NCBI GenBank assembly: GCA_033980235.1
Contig: CM067072.1
Location: forward strand, 28,312,559-28,376,558
DNA length: 64,000 bases
Direction: 5' to 3'
Source of the DNA: Diadema setosum
Taxonomy: Eukaryota; Echinodermata; Echinoidea; Diadematoida; Diadematidae
Position 1 is the stretch's first letter. Each line of letters opens with the position of its first letter. Both the position numbers and the translations under genes were made by a program. Under the pieces are notes generated by a model. The model saw only the letters and a list, made by a program, of their open reading frames with translations. It was not told the DNA's origin and did no database searches. Of the stretch, positions 22,180-33,911 are shown one piece after another.

Positions 22180-23950
22180 CTCCATCTACCGGGTACTTAT
22201 CAAGTCCGTGAGTGGAATGACTTTGAATGTAGACTAAGCGTGATGTGCCTGACTATAATAGCTATGACCAGAAATTTTCAAAACAAAACCATATTAGTTC
22301 TAGAATATCGTGTAGGGAAAGAGGTGTACAGAAAATTCAACATATTTTCATTTTTCAGAATAATGAAAGAGCACAAAAAGATCATTTAAATAGGAAATTT
22401 GATAAAGCTAAAGGTAATATGAAAAGTATTTAGAAATAAAAAAAGAATATTTTGTATAAAACCAATTGAAATAGCCTAGATACATTTATTGAATCTCTTT
22501 ATGTTAGAAATGAAAGTAAAAAATAACCAACAGTCAAGATTATTGATCATTCTGTTAACATTGGTTCTAACTGCAGGATTTAGATAATGATGTAGATGAG
22601 AATGAATCTTTTCAAGATTGTTAAAGAATGCCAAATTATACATGTAGGCCTACTTTTTTTTAAAGCCAATAACAAATAACTATATAGTTGATAATATGAA
22701 CAATATCAGCTCTAGCATTGATGGTATCAATATTAAGATGGTAATGTGCTATTTCATTGATTTGTGATGCCTTATGTATTATTTTTTTTAATAAAATGTG
22801 TACCTACTGGTATTTTCCCCGATAAAATGAAAACTGCACGAGTCACACCTATATGTGCCTATTTTGATACCTAACTATATGAATATTGTCGTCCATTATC
22901 AGTATTGCCTATAGGCCTATTTTCGAAAATATCAGAAAGACGTATTATAATAGGTTATTTATCAATAATTAATTTGGTTTTTCCATAGGCAGAGATATTC
23001 AACAGAAACAGCAATATTACAACGTATCAATAAAGAATAAATCGGGCAAAAGATGATAAAGAATATGCGTTCAGTCTTTCCATTTATTTAACCATTAGCA
23101 GATAATTACAGATAATTTTATTTTGTAATAAACATGTTATTATTACGGAGTTAGGGGCACCCCACTAAAATTACTGACAAGTTTTCTCTCAAATCGTAAA
23201 CAACTAACATGTATTAATGATTTCTCATCTAAACTTGAAGAAATAAATTGTGGAGTACCACAAGCGTTTATTCTTGGGCCTCCCCTTCTTTATTGTATAT
23301 TAATGATTTGCCGAATTCATGATGTAGTTTACCGGTATAGATATGTGCATTTTGTAAAGGCACAGACCCTACTTGGACATTGAATGTTCAACTTGATATC
23401 TGTAATTGGATGTCAGTGAATAAATTGATTTTGAATGTTGACAAGACTATATTATACATTATTTGGAACAAGAACTAAAATTGATAGTAATTTTAATTTG
23501 ATATAAAATATAGAGATAAGGAAATTAAACGAGTTTATGATATTAAATTTTTGGGTGTTTTTAAAGATGATAAATTGTCTTGGATTTCTCATGTGGATAC
23601 CATAATGTTCTTTATAAATTACAATTTTTTGACAGAAGATTTCAAAAATGTTGCATTATTCTTTTGCTTCATTTCACATAAAATATTGTAATATTATTTT
23701 GGGATTCACTTCAAAGAAAAATATTGATCGTATTCATAAATTACAGAAAAGTGGTATTCGTTTGATAGCCAACTCTTCATATTAAATAGATCCCATGATA
23801 AGCCATTATTTCTTAAGATGAAAATTCTACCTGTTCAAAATTTATTTCTCTTGAAAGTGTGATTTTTATGTTTAAAGTTTGTAACAATATTTTTCCTGAA
23901 TTCAGAATCAATTCACTTTGAATTGTTCCATTCGTAATGACAACCCTTAG
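22180..23950 (+). pseudogene. Eroded non-LTR retrotransposon reverse transcriptase
   Basis: Short in-frame pieces, broken by many stops and shifts, follow the usual order of a Jockey/CR1/L2-type reverse transcriptase: GIFPDKMKTARVTPI near 22815, YRPLSVLP and SKISE near 22890-22940, CGVPQA-ILGP near 23250, NKLILNVDKT near 23420, then KFLGVF-DKLSW-SHV near 23550 and LQKSGIRLIA near 23740. The YXDD catalytic box is not recognisable. It is a dead copy with no full open frame. Confidence 0.7.
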
Positions 23951-24349
23951 GGTAACATTATGTCCGTACACGACGTCGAGGGAATGATTGTGTACTTTGC
24001 AATGTTATAATATACGAAATAAAATCTTGTTGAATTTCCTTTACATTTTCTTTATATCGTTCTTCATGTGACGTCGCAAACTTTAGAAGTCTTCTCATCC
24101 AACTAAGGCTTCATCGAAACTAAATGATAATAATGATGATAATAATAATGATAATAATAATAATAATAATAAATAAAAATAACAATAATTTTTTTCACAG
24201 TTTGTCCGATTTTCCCCAACCCGACTTTTTTATTCTACTAATTGCTGCATTCACCCAATCCGGTTCAGGGCACTTGCCCCCTGGACAATTACCCCATACG
24301 CGCAGACCCTTCCCCTGACTCTATAATATAGCCCGATCCCTAATCCTGA

Positions 24350-24412
24350 ACCTAATCCTAACCCTAACCAAAACTCTAACCCTAACCTATAACCCTAACC
24401 CTAATATAATAA
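24350..24412. repeat. Short interstitial telomere-like repeats
   Basis: Several CCTAACCCTAA copies, imperfect, lie within AT-rich DNA just after a diverged family T2 fragment. The run is too short and degenerate for a telomere; an internal relic or chance array is more likely. Confidence 0.5.
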
Positions 24413-25544
24413 CCTTATCACTAACTGTACAGTATAGCATTTATGCCGGGAATAATTATTGTCCGGGGGGGGGGGGGGTAATTGCCCTGATACGCATTCA
24501 ATCCACGTGTATATTATTTGGGTTTCATTCCCCTTTAAGTCAAGCACGAGTATAACCATACATACCGTACAGCAACTCTTACTCTATAAAACAAAGTATT
24601 TATGTTATGAAAAGCCCTATCAGATAGGCCTAATTTATGGCTGATAGTGACGCCTGACTCTAAAATAAAATGCGAGGTTACTTGATGCCAAACCAATGTC
24701 AAATCATTACAAGATTTGAACTCATTCTCTACGGTATAGCAATTAAAGATTTTTAAAGTTTTGTTTTTTGTGGGGTTTTTTTAGCTTCACTTCATTGCAT
24801 TACAGGAAAGAAATTAGGGAAATTTAGATGTCTAAAACCAAACGTCCGTACCAGACATCAAACGACTTCCGCCTCCGTTTTAACAAAAAAAAATTTAAGC
24901 TCTGGAATTTATTTTTGTAAAATGCCTCGGCATATAACAGAGAATTTGTTTATTTTGACAAGTATACGACTTGCCAGGTAAAGGAAATTTCGACAGTATA
25001 CACAGTTGCCCTTTAACTGATATTTTGAAACTTAACAATCTTTGTTGATATACAGATGCTTGATGCATACATTATGTATAATAGGTAGTTATCTTATATT
25101 TTTGTAATATCTATGTTATGATATTTGTCGTGTATCTTATTACTAACACTCATATTTTTACCACTCCATCCAAGGTGACAGGATCCAAAGAAATAATCAC
25201 ATATTTACTTTAAAATCTGGCTTTGAGGCTCAGTTCGTGTGTGGTTTGTTCAATAGCCCTAAAATAGCAGTGAAAGAACATTATAGGGGTATACAAGTTA
25301 CCCATCCCATACTCAGCGGAAATGTTCAGCGGAAATGACAGAATGTACAGAAAGAATATAATACAGTAATAAACGCAAGTCAGTATAATAAATGAAAACA
25401 ATTTTGAGCAAACTTCGATCTATCATTTTGATAATCATACAGAGCTATAGAGAGTGCATTGATTTGAGATCCGTATGTTTTCACAGAGCACAATCTGTGA
25501 AAGTCCCGGATCACTATAGCTATATTAGATGACGGATTGTTGTG

Positions 25545-26350
25545 TAATCCGAAAATGAAATAAGTTTCGTTATTCCGAAGGTTCGATAATCCAAAAATGA
25601 AAAAAAAAAAAAAGGCTTGTAACTCCGACCGGAGGTCATACGTCCCACGACCTCGACATTAAGATTAATGAGTCATGCAACCCACGATTCATACAGCCCA
25701 TGAGTTCGACACCAGGCAAATAAGGCCCAAGATTCCGATAGTATAGGCAAACAAGGCCCACGAGTCCGACACTATAGGCCCTATAAACAATTAAGGCCCA
25801 CGAGATCAACGCGCATGCCTACATTAAGCTGCGTTGTGTTACTTGTGTAATGAGTGGGCCTTTTTTGCTTAGTGTCGGACTCGTGGACCTTTGCCTGGTG
25901 TCGAGCTCGTGGGCCGTATGACTCGTGGGCTGTAATGTTCGTGGATGTCGGCTTGTGACGTGCACCAGTTATTCCCAAGGTTTGTTAATCCGAAAAAGAA
26001 ATGAGGTTCGTAATTTCGAGGATGTTTGTATCTGTATTTTTGTGTTTATTTCAGCATGAAATCAACGTAACAAGAAATCACAAACGATCAGAATCAAACA
26101 GTTATAACTGCATTATGGAATAAGTATGGATTGCCCTGCTCAGCTGTCCCTCGGGTGATAGTACGCACCTTGTTTTCATTTTCGGATTAACGAACCTAAC
26201 AAACCTTCGGAATAACGCCACAAGTGTTTGGAACAATAATGACGAACGCAATTCAATTTCATTTTCGGATTAACAAACATCTGGGTACAGGGAGTTTAGC
26301 AGTGTTCGGAATAACGAACCTTGATTCATTTTCGGAGTAACCACACGTCG
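25545..26350. repeat. Palindromic region of reiterated 'CACGAGTCCGACAC' and 'CGGATTAACGAAC' words
   Basis: From 25620 to 25810 the words AAGGCCCACGAGTCCGACAC and variants recur about every 40 bp, and from 25850 to 25950 their complements (GTGTCGGACTCGTGGACC, TCGAGCTCGTGGGCC) recur. Outside these, words such as TTATTCCGAAGGTTCG (25572) are mirrored by AACCTTCGGAATAACG (26200). It resembles the plan of 21225-22020 with different words. Confidence 0.55.
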
Positions 26351-26419
26351 GAACAATCATCCCTTTTTCAAATCTCAAACACAAGACGGGATGCCAAACG
26401 TTATTCTGCGGGCACTGTT

Positions 26420-27150
26420 AATGGAGTGTTATAGACGAATTACAGAAGAAATTCACTCCGAAAGTTTATCAATTTCATAAGAAAGAGGAAAAAAAAATCC
26501 CCTGCACAACAGTGCAAAAGTGATCAAAATCGGGTTAAAAAAGATAAGGAAGTTATGACATTCTGAAATCTCTTTTTTTTTGGGGGGGGGGAGGGAGGGA
26601 GGGAGGGGAAATACGTTACGAATATTCAAATCAGCAAGGCGATGATGTCATGTTCTCACAATCTCTTAATAATTTCATTGACAGAAACGACAAAAATCTC
26701 ATATTTCAACTGTACAGTTATAAGAACTGCCTAAAAACACCCCAAAATAATAATAAAAGAGAATGTTACCTCAGATGTATTTGGTATGGGAATATGCTTT
26801 TACCTGTATTAGCTAAAGAAAGAATATTTGAAAAGTCCTAATTTCATTATAATAAACATGAAAAATTGAGAGGGCAGGGTATCACTAGCTCGCTCATTTC
26901 AATATCTGCTGAAGATTGATCAAGAAATGCTTTCCGGAAAAAAAAAAAACCGTGAAATTTCAAAATGTCATATCTTCCTTATTAAATTCTTATCCGATTT
27001 TTGGCATTTTTTGAATATTTTGAAGGTCTTTTTTTCTTTCTTATGTAGTTTATATATTGCTGGAGTAGATTTCCTCCTTAATGAGATTCGGGAATAGAAG
27101 AAATGAGTCCACTTAGAGGAGGAGTGACATCTCATCAGAATAACAAGTGG
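26420..27150. mobile_element. AT-rich foldback element
   Basis: The left arm at 26445-26575 (CATAAGAAAGAGG, AAATCGGGTTAAAAAAG, GGAAGTTATGACATT) is matched by the complement of 26955-27085 (AATGTCATATCTTCC, CCGATTTTTGGC, TTTCTTATGTAG). The central 350 bp include a poly-G run with GGGA repeats and no gene. Confidence 0.55.
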
Positions 27151-27369
27151 TTTGATCAAAACATAAACGGATCATGAATAGGCTTATATTTCTCAAGAAA
27201 GCACTCCCGCAATCTTTATCAGCATTGTGTTGGCAAAATGTTAATTAACGAATTGAATGATAGAGCCCAAGTTCAGAAATGTGTACCCTATAGGCCCTAC
27301 TCAAGTGTTTCTAGGCTACAGTGATTAAACTCTCTCACATAAAAATCTCAGTATCAATCTCTGTCTCTC

Positions 27370-27370
<1 letters not shown>

Positions 27371-27421
<51 letters not shown>
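27371..27421. repeat. (AC)n microsatellite
   Basis: About 25 uninterrupted AC dinucleotides. The open frame reading poly-His/Thr across it is spurious. Confidence 0.95.
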
Positions 27422-27423
<2 letters not shown>

Positions 27424-27694
27424 ACATAAAATATACATACTCATGCAAAGCAAAACAAAGGACAAAAACACGCGAAACAAAACAGAACAGAACTAGAACC
27501 GGAATTTGTCAACACTGACAAATTAGGTGATCCGATCTCTTCGAAAATCAATTATTTGAGTCCTGATCCAAATATTCATAACCATACAGGTTTCATCTGT
27601 GTTGACGGGACATTGGCCGTGTGATGTTTGTGAATTCTCATTTAGAAAAGGGAGTGAGACCTGCCATCTTTGGTACCGAATTCCGTATACACTA

Positions 27695-27985
27695 ACGGAA
27701 ATACAGAATGAAGTATATTTGACCTTTGACCTCACTTTGCACACCCAAGATGGCGTGTAAGCAAAAAGTGATTATTTTATGAAATGATTCTTGTAACATG
27801 GTCTTTGCGTGTGCAAAATATGGGAAAGATAGGACATGTATTCACCAAGATACAGGATGAAACATTTATGACCTTTGACCCAAATTTACATACCCAAGAT
27901 GGTGTCCGATCAAGTAGTTGTTATTTTATGAAATAATGTACGTGACATGTACTAAACATGTGCAAAATATGGGATTGATAGCCAT
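27695..27985 (+). repeat. Tandem dimer of about 140 bp
   Basis: Two adjacent copies share ATACAGGATGAA or ATACAGAATGAA, TGACCTTTGACC, CCCAAGATGG, TTATTTTATGAAAT and GTGCAAAATATGGGA in the same order. TGACCTTTGACC is also a nuclear-receptor-like direct repeat, but here it is a recurring part of a mobile sequence. Confidence 0.7.
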
Positions 27986-28171
27986 TGTTGTTGTTCATCT
28001 ATTGCACAGAAAGTAGTAGAAAGAAAGAAAAATAAAGAAAAAATTATGTTATTTTATAGAAATTTGAAGGAGAAGCATAAAAAAATCAGAAAAAGATCAA
28101 GTAAGGAAGGGGAGATTAAGATTAACTAAGAAAAAGAAGAAAAAAGTGTTTAAAAAAAATTAAAAAAAATA

Positions 28172-28240
28172 TTGGCAGGAGCGAGCCTCGAACCAGGGAC
28201 CTTAGGATTACGAGTCGGATGCGCTACGCAATGACCTATT
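28172..28240 (-). repeat. tRNA-like segment (SINE head or tRNA pseudogene)
   Basis: The minus strand reads TGCGTAGCGCATCCGACTCG, then GGTCCCTGGTTCGAGGCTCG with a perfect TTCGAGG T-loop, ending CTCCTGCCA. The anticodon-loop position reads CGT (Thr-like). The 5' acceptor strand that should pair with TCCTGCC is missing and the T-stem pairs poorly, so a functional tRNA is unlikely. Confidence 0.45.
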
Positions 28241-29629
28241 TCATTCTCCATAGGCCCTGTGTATTAAGCAAAATGACGCTGCATCGAAGCCTCGTGCCAT
28301 TTTCAACCAAGGTTTTCGACGTGATGCCGACATCGTATGAAAAAATGGAGGGCACACTTACGATAGCCCAGAGTCTCAGCTACAACATACTAAAATCTGG
28401 AAGAAATTCACCGAAGCATAAGTGAGCTAGTGCTCTAAAAAGAGAGTCATGTCAATTTTCAATGCCAGAAAAACTGCTCTCCCATAGAGATAACACGTAA
28501 ACTAATCAAATTTGACAATATTACTTTCAATCCATTTTTACGAGGTGATGCCGTCCTCCAATCAAAATGTTGTAATTTTATTAATGAAAGATCATTTAAT
28601 AAGCTACAACATACTGAAATTTGGGTGTAAATTGGCAAAGGATAAGTGAGATACGCTCGAGTGAACTTGAAATTTGATGACGTCATTTTGAAAATTTACT
28701 TTTTTTACTTTATTAAGAAATTTGATATCTTTTGATCATTTTGCCAGCATAGTCAACCCATGAAATAACATATCCAACTCATCAGCTTTCAGAATATGTA
28801 AAGAAAATGGGGGGTCACCGTCCATCCTGACGAGTAAAATCGGATTTAAAATTGGCGTTTTTTGGCATCGTTGCACTGTATATCGCCATTGACGCGCGCG
28901 CGGAATTTCACCTTTGACGGGCCCGTATGACGTCATATTGAGTCGGATTGACTTGAAACTTGGTAGAATTATTCCTTGACATTTTAGGCATCTGATGAGA
29001 GTGAAAAAACGGGAAATTTCCATTGCATATGAGCTGTGTGTGCGAATATGTGCGCGCGCGTACGCGTCCGTCCAATTTTTTCAATTTTTCAAAAAATGCT
29101 CCAAATGGTCTGAAACGTGTGCAAAAAAAATTTGAGCTCGATTTGAGCATACAAATATTTCAACGCGCGCGTACGCGCACGTTTTAAGAGAAAATATGAA
29201 TTTTGAGAACATGAGTAGAATGCGCATAACTTGAATTATATTTGACGTAAATTTCATTGCAAAATTCCATTCCATTAATGAGATATGATTGAGAATGTGT
29301 TTTCATATAATGACGTCATAGTGACGTCACGGTCGACTGATCACTTTGATTTTAGTTCGATTGCCGTCTTTGGGAGACGATACATATGTGGTATAAGTTT
29401 GAAATCGATAGGAAGAGGACTTTCTGAGCTAATCGATGCACAACTTTTGGGGAGAAATAACAAAGAATCAGTACAGATACAGAAGGTGATCCGAAGGATA
29501 CTCGGATCACCTAACAAGAGTTTACAGCAAAAACACCGCATGCTCAGCAAGTTACCAAATACCAGTTACCTACTACTGTGTAGTATTTTGGTCACCACCA
29601 CCTGTTGTGCTAGCAAGTAGAGGACGCTC

Positions 29630-30215
29630 TTTGTGTATACCGTTCAGGGCTCTGATGCCGTTCTCCTATCCGATTCAACGGAGTGGTGCGATTGCAACCC
29701 TGTTTCACCCGTACTTTGTGTGGGTGGACAATTTCTTTGTTTTGAGGCAGACCAAGTGATTGACATGTTGACGTTCCCATTATTGTCACTCAGCTGTCTG
29801 TCCAGTCGAACTGCTGAACGATCCGCTGCAGCAACTAAACCCGTAAGTAGAATATACCTTGATTTGCTATTTCTTCTTTCACTGACAATCAGGATGAAAA
29901 TGTAGCGATTCTATGAAAGTTGCTTCATCTCTTTTCCCTACTTGAAAGCTGTTTCAGCGGACACAAACACTCTTTTTGTAAGTTAACTCTGTTCGGTGCA
30001 CTCGCGAAGCTACCCTTCTCCGGGTCGTAGCCGCCGCTTCTCTCCCTGTGAGCGGTGGACGTACAGTGCCCTGCTCCGTTCGGAGCAGTGGTTTCGCATA
30101 ACCGCAAAGCAAGCGCGACTAGCCAAGCAGAACTACTCGCTTATCCTTCGTTGTCCTGATACTTTCAGAGTCGATGTATGTCGGTATAAATGTCCACATC
30201 ATGCTGTGTACAAAC
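29630..30215 (+). promoter_or_regulatory. Candidate promoter / 5' noncoding exon region for the FREM1-like gene
   Basis: This stretch is richer in GC and CG than the surrounding intergenic DNA and contains a consensus donor CCC|GTAAGT (exon end 29842) and a TATAAAT at about 30185. A 5' noncoding exon must exist somewhere upstream, because the first coding exon has a clean acceptor at 39860. The assignment to this place is a guess. Confidence 0.2.
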
Positions 30216-32110
30216 CTGGAAATTAGAGCTAAACGTCTTCAAATGTTGTTTAAAGTTCTTGCTTCACATGAACGGACGGCCAGTCATACGTAAAATCCAG
30301 AGCACAAATTTGGAGTTGTTGTGGTTATCATGAGATCGACTGTGCAGTTTACTCAGTTTTCATTGTTTGTCATCCACTGCAGTTCACCGTTGTGTTTTAC
30401 TGTAGTTTCCCCACAATGAGACTTTGGGTCATAATATATGGGGAGAATATCTAGTTTTAGAGTGGAGATGATGGTTGATTAATTATTTTAGATTTGATAT
30501 CATACTAAAGATCTGTTAATTCTGAGCAGTAAGTGTGTGTTCTGTTTTGCAGCTATGATTCAACAAACTTTTTAATTAATATTGATTAATTGTTAACTTG
30601 AAGTGAATTTTAATACACTTGTATATTGTCTTGAGAATCCAACACAATGTTTTTATAGATGGTATCAGTCTTCAATTAGAGAATTTAAGTATATCAGTCA
30701 TATAGAGAATGGCTTAAAGAGAATATTGATTAGATGATAATAATGACAAACAGTAGGCCTAGTGATTATATCTATAGCAGTGATAATCATGATAATTCAA
30801 TTTTTACAAAGGCATATTACCGTAAGTAGTCTATGTGTGTAAAAAAAAAAAAATCATACAAAGTTTACAACATTCATATATAACAGTGAAATAATCAACA
30901 GTCATCAGAAAGATGAGTTCATAACATTGAGCAAAATCTGCTTACAAAATGTAGTAAGTTTATATTGTATCTGTAGGACTTGTGTTCAGAGAGAATGTTC
31001 CATAAAAAGTTTACAAGTGCCATTTTTCCAAAATCTGTACCTTCAAATATTGTGGATTTCATCCATTTATTCATATAGGAGGTTTTTTACTATGAACACG
31101 CCACCACATTTTGACCATCTATTATGCTACTATTATTCATCCATGTTTTGAGACTTTTCATCCGTCCAGGCCTATTAAAATATTAAGATATCAAGAAAAA
31201 AAAAAGAAGAGAAAAGAACATAGAATGTTATGAGATTATTCAATTGTGAAAAGTTGATCAAAGTTGTATCAAAAGTAAGGAAGGAGCCAATATGCAAATC
31301 GTGAATTGATGTTATCCCCTCACAACTTGCCATATTGTGTGTACATATACAATGTAGACATACAATTTTGAAATTTTCAGTTAAATTACATTCAAATGCA
31401 ATTATGCCCCAGTTTCAAATCCTGAAACTTTATATCATTAGAACTCATCATTATCCTGAAGTTATTCAACCAGGAATAACATCATGTTTTACACTTTTAT
31501 AAAAGAAATATTGGCTTTTTGTCATTTTTTTAAAGATCATGGAAAATTGTGCAGTGATGAAATCATCAGCTCAGTTATGTGCATTGCATATCAACTGTAT
31601 GAGAACTGTGTCTGCAGAAAGTAGGAAAACTTCACAATTTCTTAACTTTCTCACTTTTATCTGATTTTTAACCCGTTGAGGATGAGTCCTGAGTATACCC
31701 GGGCAGGTGTCTATATGGGAAATGCGTGTTGTAGCAAAATCAAACCATCCTAAATGGGTTAAGATCAAATTTTTACTGTTGCACTCATAATATTTTACTC
31801 TTTCATAATCAGACTAACTTATAACTGGACTGGAATCCCTCTTTGAATACTACATTGTAAAATACTGATTGTGCAAGAGCAGTACCTGTTACTTGTCATG
31901 TGCTTCTACAATACAAGACAAAAAAAAAAAGTTGCTGTTAGAGTCTTTGTCAAGTTGCACTTGACCAGCAAAGTGCGGGACTGATTTTCATTGTTCAGAT
32001 TTGCCGTGCATTGTTTGCTTTCTTTTACAAAATTTTGATTGGGGGGGGGGGGGGGGCATTGTAAACTTGAGTACCATGGGAAGAAAGTTTGGCTCTGTGC
32101 TTGGAAAGAT
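30216..32110. other. Intergenic DNA, nothing recognised except one small MITE
   Basis: AT-rich single-copy-looking DNA. The only feature I can support is a 95-bp TTAACCCGTTGAGGATGAG-type element at 31667-31762 and a poly-G run at 32041-32056. Confidence 0.4.
31667..31762 (+). mobile_element. Small 'TTAACCCGTTGAGGATGAG' MITE
   Basis: It begins TTTTAACCCGTTGAGGATGA and ends CATCCTAAATGGGTTAA, so the two ends are inverted copies. It is the most intact of the three copies in the window. Confidence 0.65.
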
Positions 32111-32501
32111 TTAAAGGGTGTGTATAGTTCTGGTCGAGGCGAGGATTTAGCTTTTAACGTTTTGCGAGATATTCAGAAACCACTCTATGAGATGTCAACG
32201 AGCATGCAGTTCTGAGGGGCATCAAAAGTTTATTCGATGAAAATCGGTTTTGAAATGGCTGAGATATCTGAAAACAAGGTGAAACAATGAGATCCTACTA
32301 AAGTTGTGGCATGTCGCCTTTTATTATTACCACTTTTTTGGATATCTCAGCCATTTGAAAACCAATTTTCATCAAATAAACGTTGAATCCTTCTTAAAAT
32401 TACATGCTCTTTCATATTTCATAAGAGGCTTTTCATTATCTCACTTAGGAATGTTCAAAACATGAATCCCCACCTCAACCAGTACTGTACAGTCCCTTTA
32501 A
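32111..32501. mobile_element. TTAA-flanked palindromic MITE (family T4), copy 1
   Basis: TTAAAGGGTGTGTATAGTTC at the left is mirrored by ACTGTACAGTCCCTTTAA at the right. The arms meet around GGATATCTCAGCCATTT and its complement. A sibling lies at 56627-57020 inside a FREM1-like intron. Confidence 0.75.
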
Positions 32502-32568
32502 AACTGTGATCAATGTGTTTTTCATTTTATGTGTAATATTTACTATAGCATATTTTGCATTTTGAAGC

Positions 32569-32899
32569 GTTTGTTTGCAAAAACCGATAAGTCCATATTT
32601 GTCAAATGGAGATATTTGTGATTAAAGGTCAAGAAAAATAAAGAGAATAATAAGAAAAATTTTGCTTTTTTTTTACCATAACTTCAAAAATATACCTTTA
32701 TAATCGTCGGTTGAGAATGAGAAGGGCGTTAAGTTGTCACAAAACCCATAGTGTTCAAGATAACTTAACGCCCTTCTCATTCTCAACAGAAGATATGTAG
32801 TGACCAATATATCATTTAAAAGGTATTATTTTGTACTTTGTGACAGAGACTGTACTTCAAAATCTTCAAAAATGGACTTATCGGTTTTTGCAAACAAAC
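32569..32899 (+). mobile_element. MITE with GTTTGTTTGCAAAAACCGAT ends, copy 1, carrying a hairpin insertion
   Basis: The terminal inverted repeats are about 30 bp (GTTTGTTTGCAAAAACCGAT at the left). It is nearly identical to 40209-40445 except for an extra hairpin at 32711-32786 (TTGAGAATGAGAAGGGCGTT and its complement). The high identity suggests recent activity. Confidence 0.75.
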
Positions 32900-33321
32900 T
32901 CTTCATTTGTATTTATGAAGATATCATTGACAACCCATGTTCAACTTTTAAGAGGCTGTGTGTTGCACTTGAGCATGGTGGGATTTTAGGCAAGTTATGA
33001 TCCTTTTATACTGTACATTGTGAAGTTACTAATTTACAAACTTTAAGCTGATTATCTAGCTTAGGTATACACCCCCTCCCTTGTATGTTGATTTACATGG
33101 GATTATATGAAATATCATTAAATGTCAACAGTGGTTACAATTTCTGCAATTAACCCAAATAAGATGTATTTCGAGAGACTTTGATTGTAACATTGTAAAT
33201 CTTGTCATAACCATTTTATATCAGTCCCAGCTTGAACTGGCACAATTATAGAGCTTTAATGCAAAATTTATAGAAGAATTTGCCTACAGACCTGTACATG
33301 TTTTGCACATCATTAGTACAA

Positions 33322-33460
33322 GGGGGCATTTCATTAAGCATTTTGTCCAACAAAGTTGTTGGACAAATTTGCTCTCAGCCAATCAGATGCAAGGATTTAA
33401 GTAGCTTGTAACAGTTTGTCAGAAAAATATCTGACCAAACTGCTTCATGAAATGCCTCCC
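33322..33460. mobile_element. Short palindromic MITE
   Basis: GGGGGCATTTCATTAAGCA at the left pairs with GCTTCATGAAATGCCTCCC at the right, with GTCCAACAAAGTTGTTGGAC as an internal palindrome. Confidence 0.6.
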
Positions 33461-33578
33461 AGGTTTGAAATAAAATTGATGTTTTATCCCACGTACATTT
33501 TGTACATTATATGTGGAACCTAGTGAGTGATAAGATTGATATATCGCTATAGAGTCTCATCTGCTCTGATGTAGGCCT

Positions 33579-33911
33579 ATTGACCGATTCTGTGACGCGC
33601 TATGTGTATTTTTGGCATGGGCAGCACCATTACGCGTTGTCTCAGCCGATCCCCCCTTCCCACTCCCCACCCCTCTCCCTACATTAGCACGCACGCAGAA
33701 TGAAAAACGGCTTTAGCCAATGGGCGTCTCGTACTGAGTGCGCGAATGCTTGCTTAGTGCGCGAACCTTTGTTACAAGTGCGCGATAAACATGTTTGCCC
33801 GGGGGTGGGGGAGAGCAGGGGGGGTCGGCTGAGACACCGCAATTTGAGCTCATGGCTGCGCCCAGTGCCATAAAATATCTGCTGCCCTCAATGAACCCGA
33901 ATCGGTCAATA
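33579..33911. mobile_element. MITE with TATTGACCGATTC ends
   Basis: TATTGACCGATTC at the left and GAATCGGTCAATA at the right are perfect 13-bp inverted ends. TCAGCCGATCCCCCCTTCCC faces GGGGGGGTCGGCTGA-like sequence within. GC-rich, non-coding. Confidence 0.65.

Larger units (their letters stand above)
27523..29514. mobile_element. Possible 2-kb composite element with TTAGGTGATCCGA ends
   Basis: TTAGGTGATCCGA at 27523 is matched by its complement TCGGATCACCTAA at 29502. The right end also carries its own direct copy of the motif (GGTGATCCGA at 29484), forming a local hairpin. Inside are a tandem dimer (27695-27985), a tRNA-like segment (28172-28240) and a CG-rich block with TACGCG words (28890-29190). 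The boundary claim rests on 13 matching bases and could be coincidental. Confidence 0.35.

Noticed and set aside
24350..24412. Chromosome end
   Set aside because: The telomere-like copies are few, imperfect and internal.
28172..28240. Functional tRNA-Thr gene
   Set aside because: The acceptor stem's 5' half is missing and the T-stem does not pair.
29285..29620. 111-codon plus-strand open frame
   Set aside because: It crosses the end of a repeat and a local hairpin, and its composition is not convincing.
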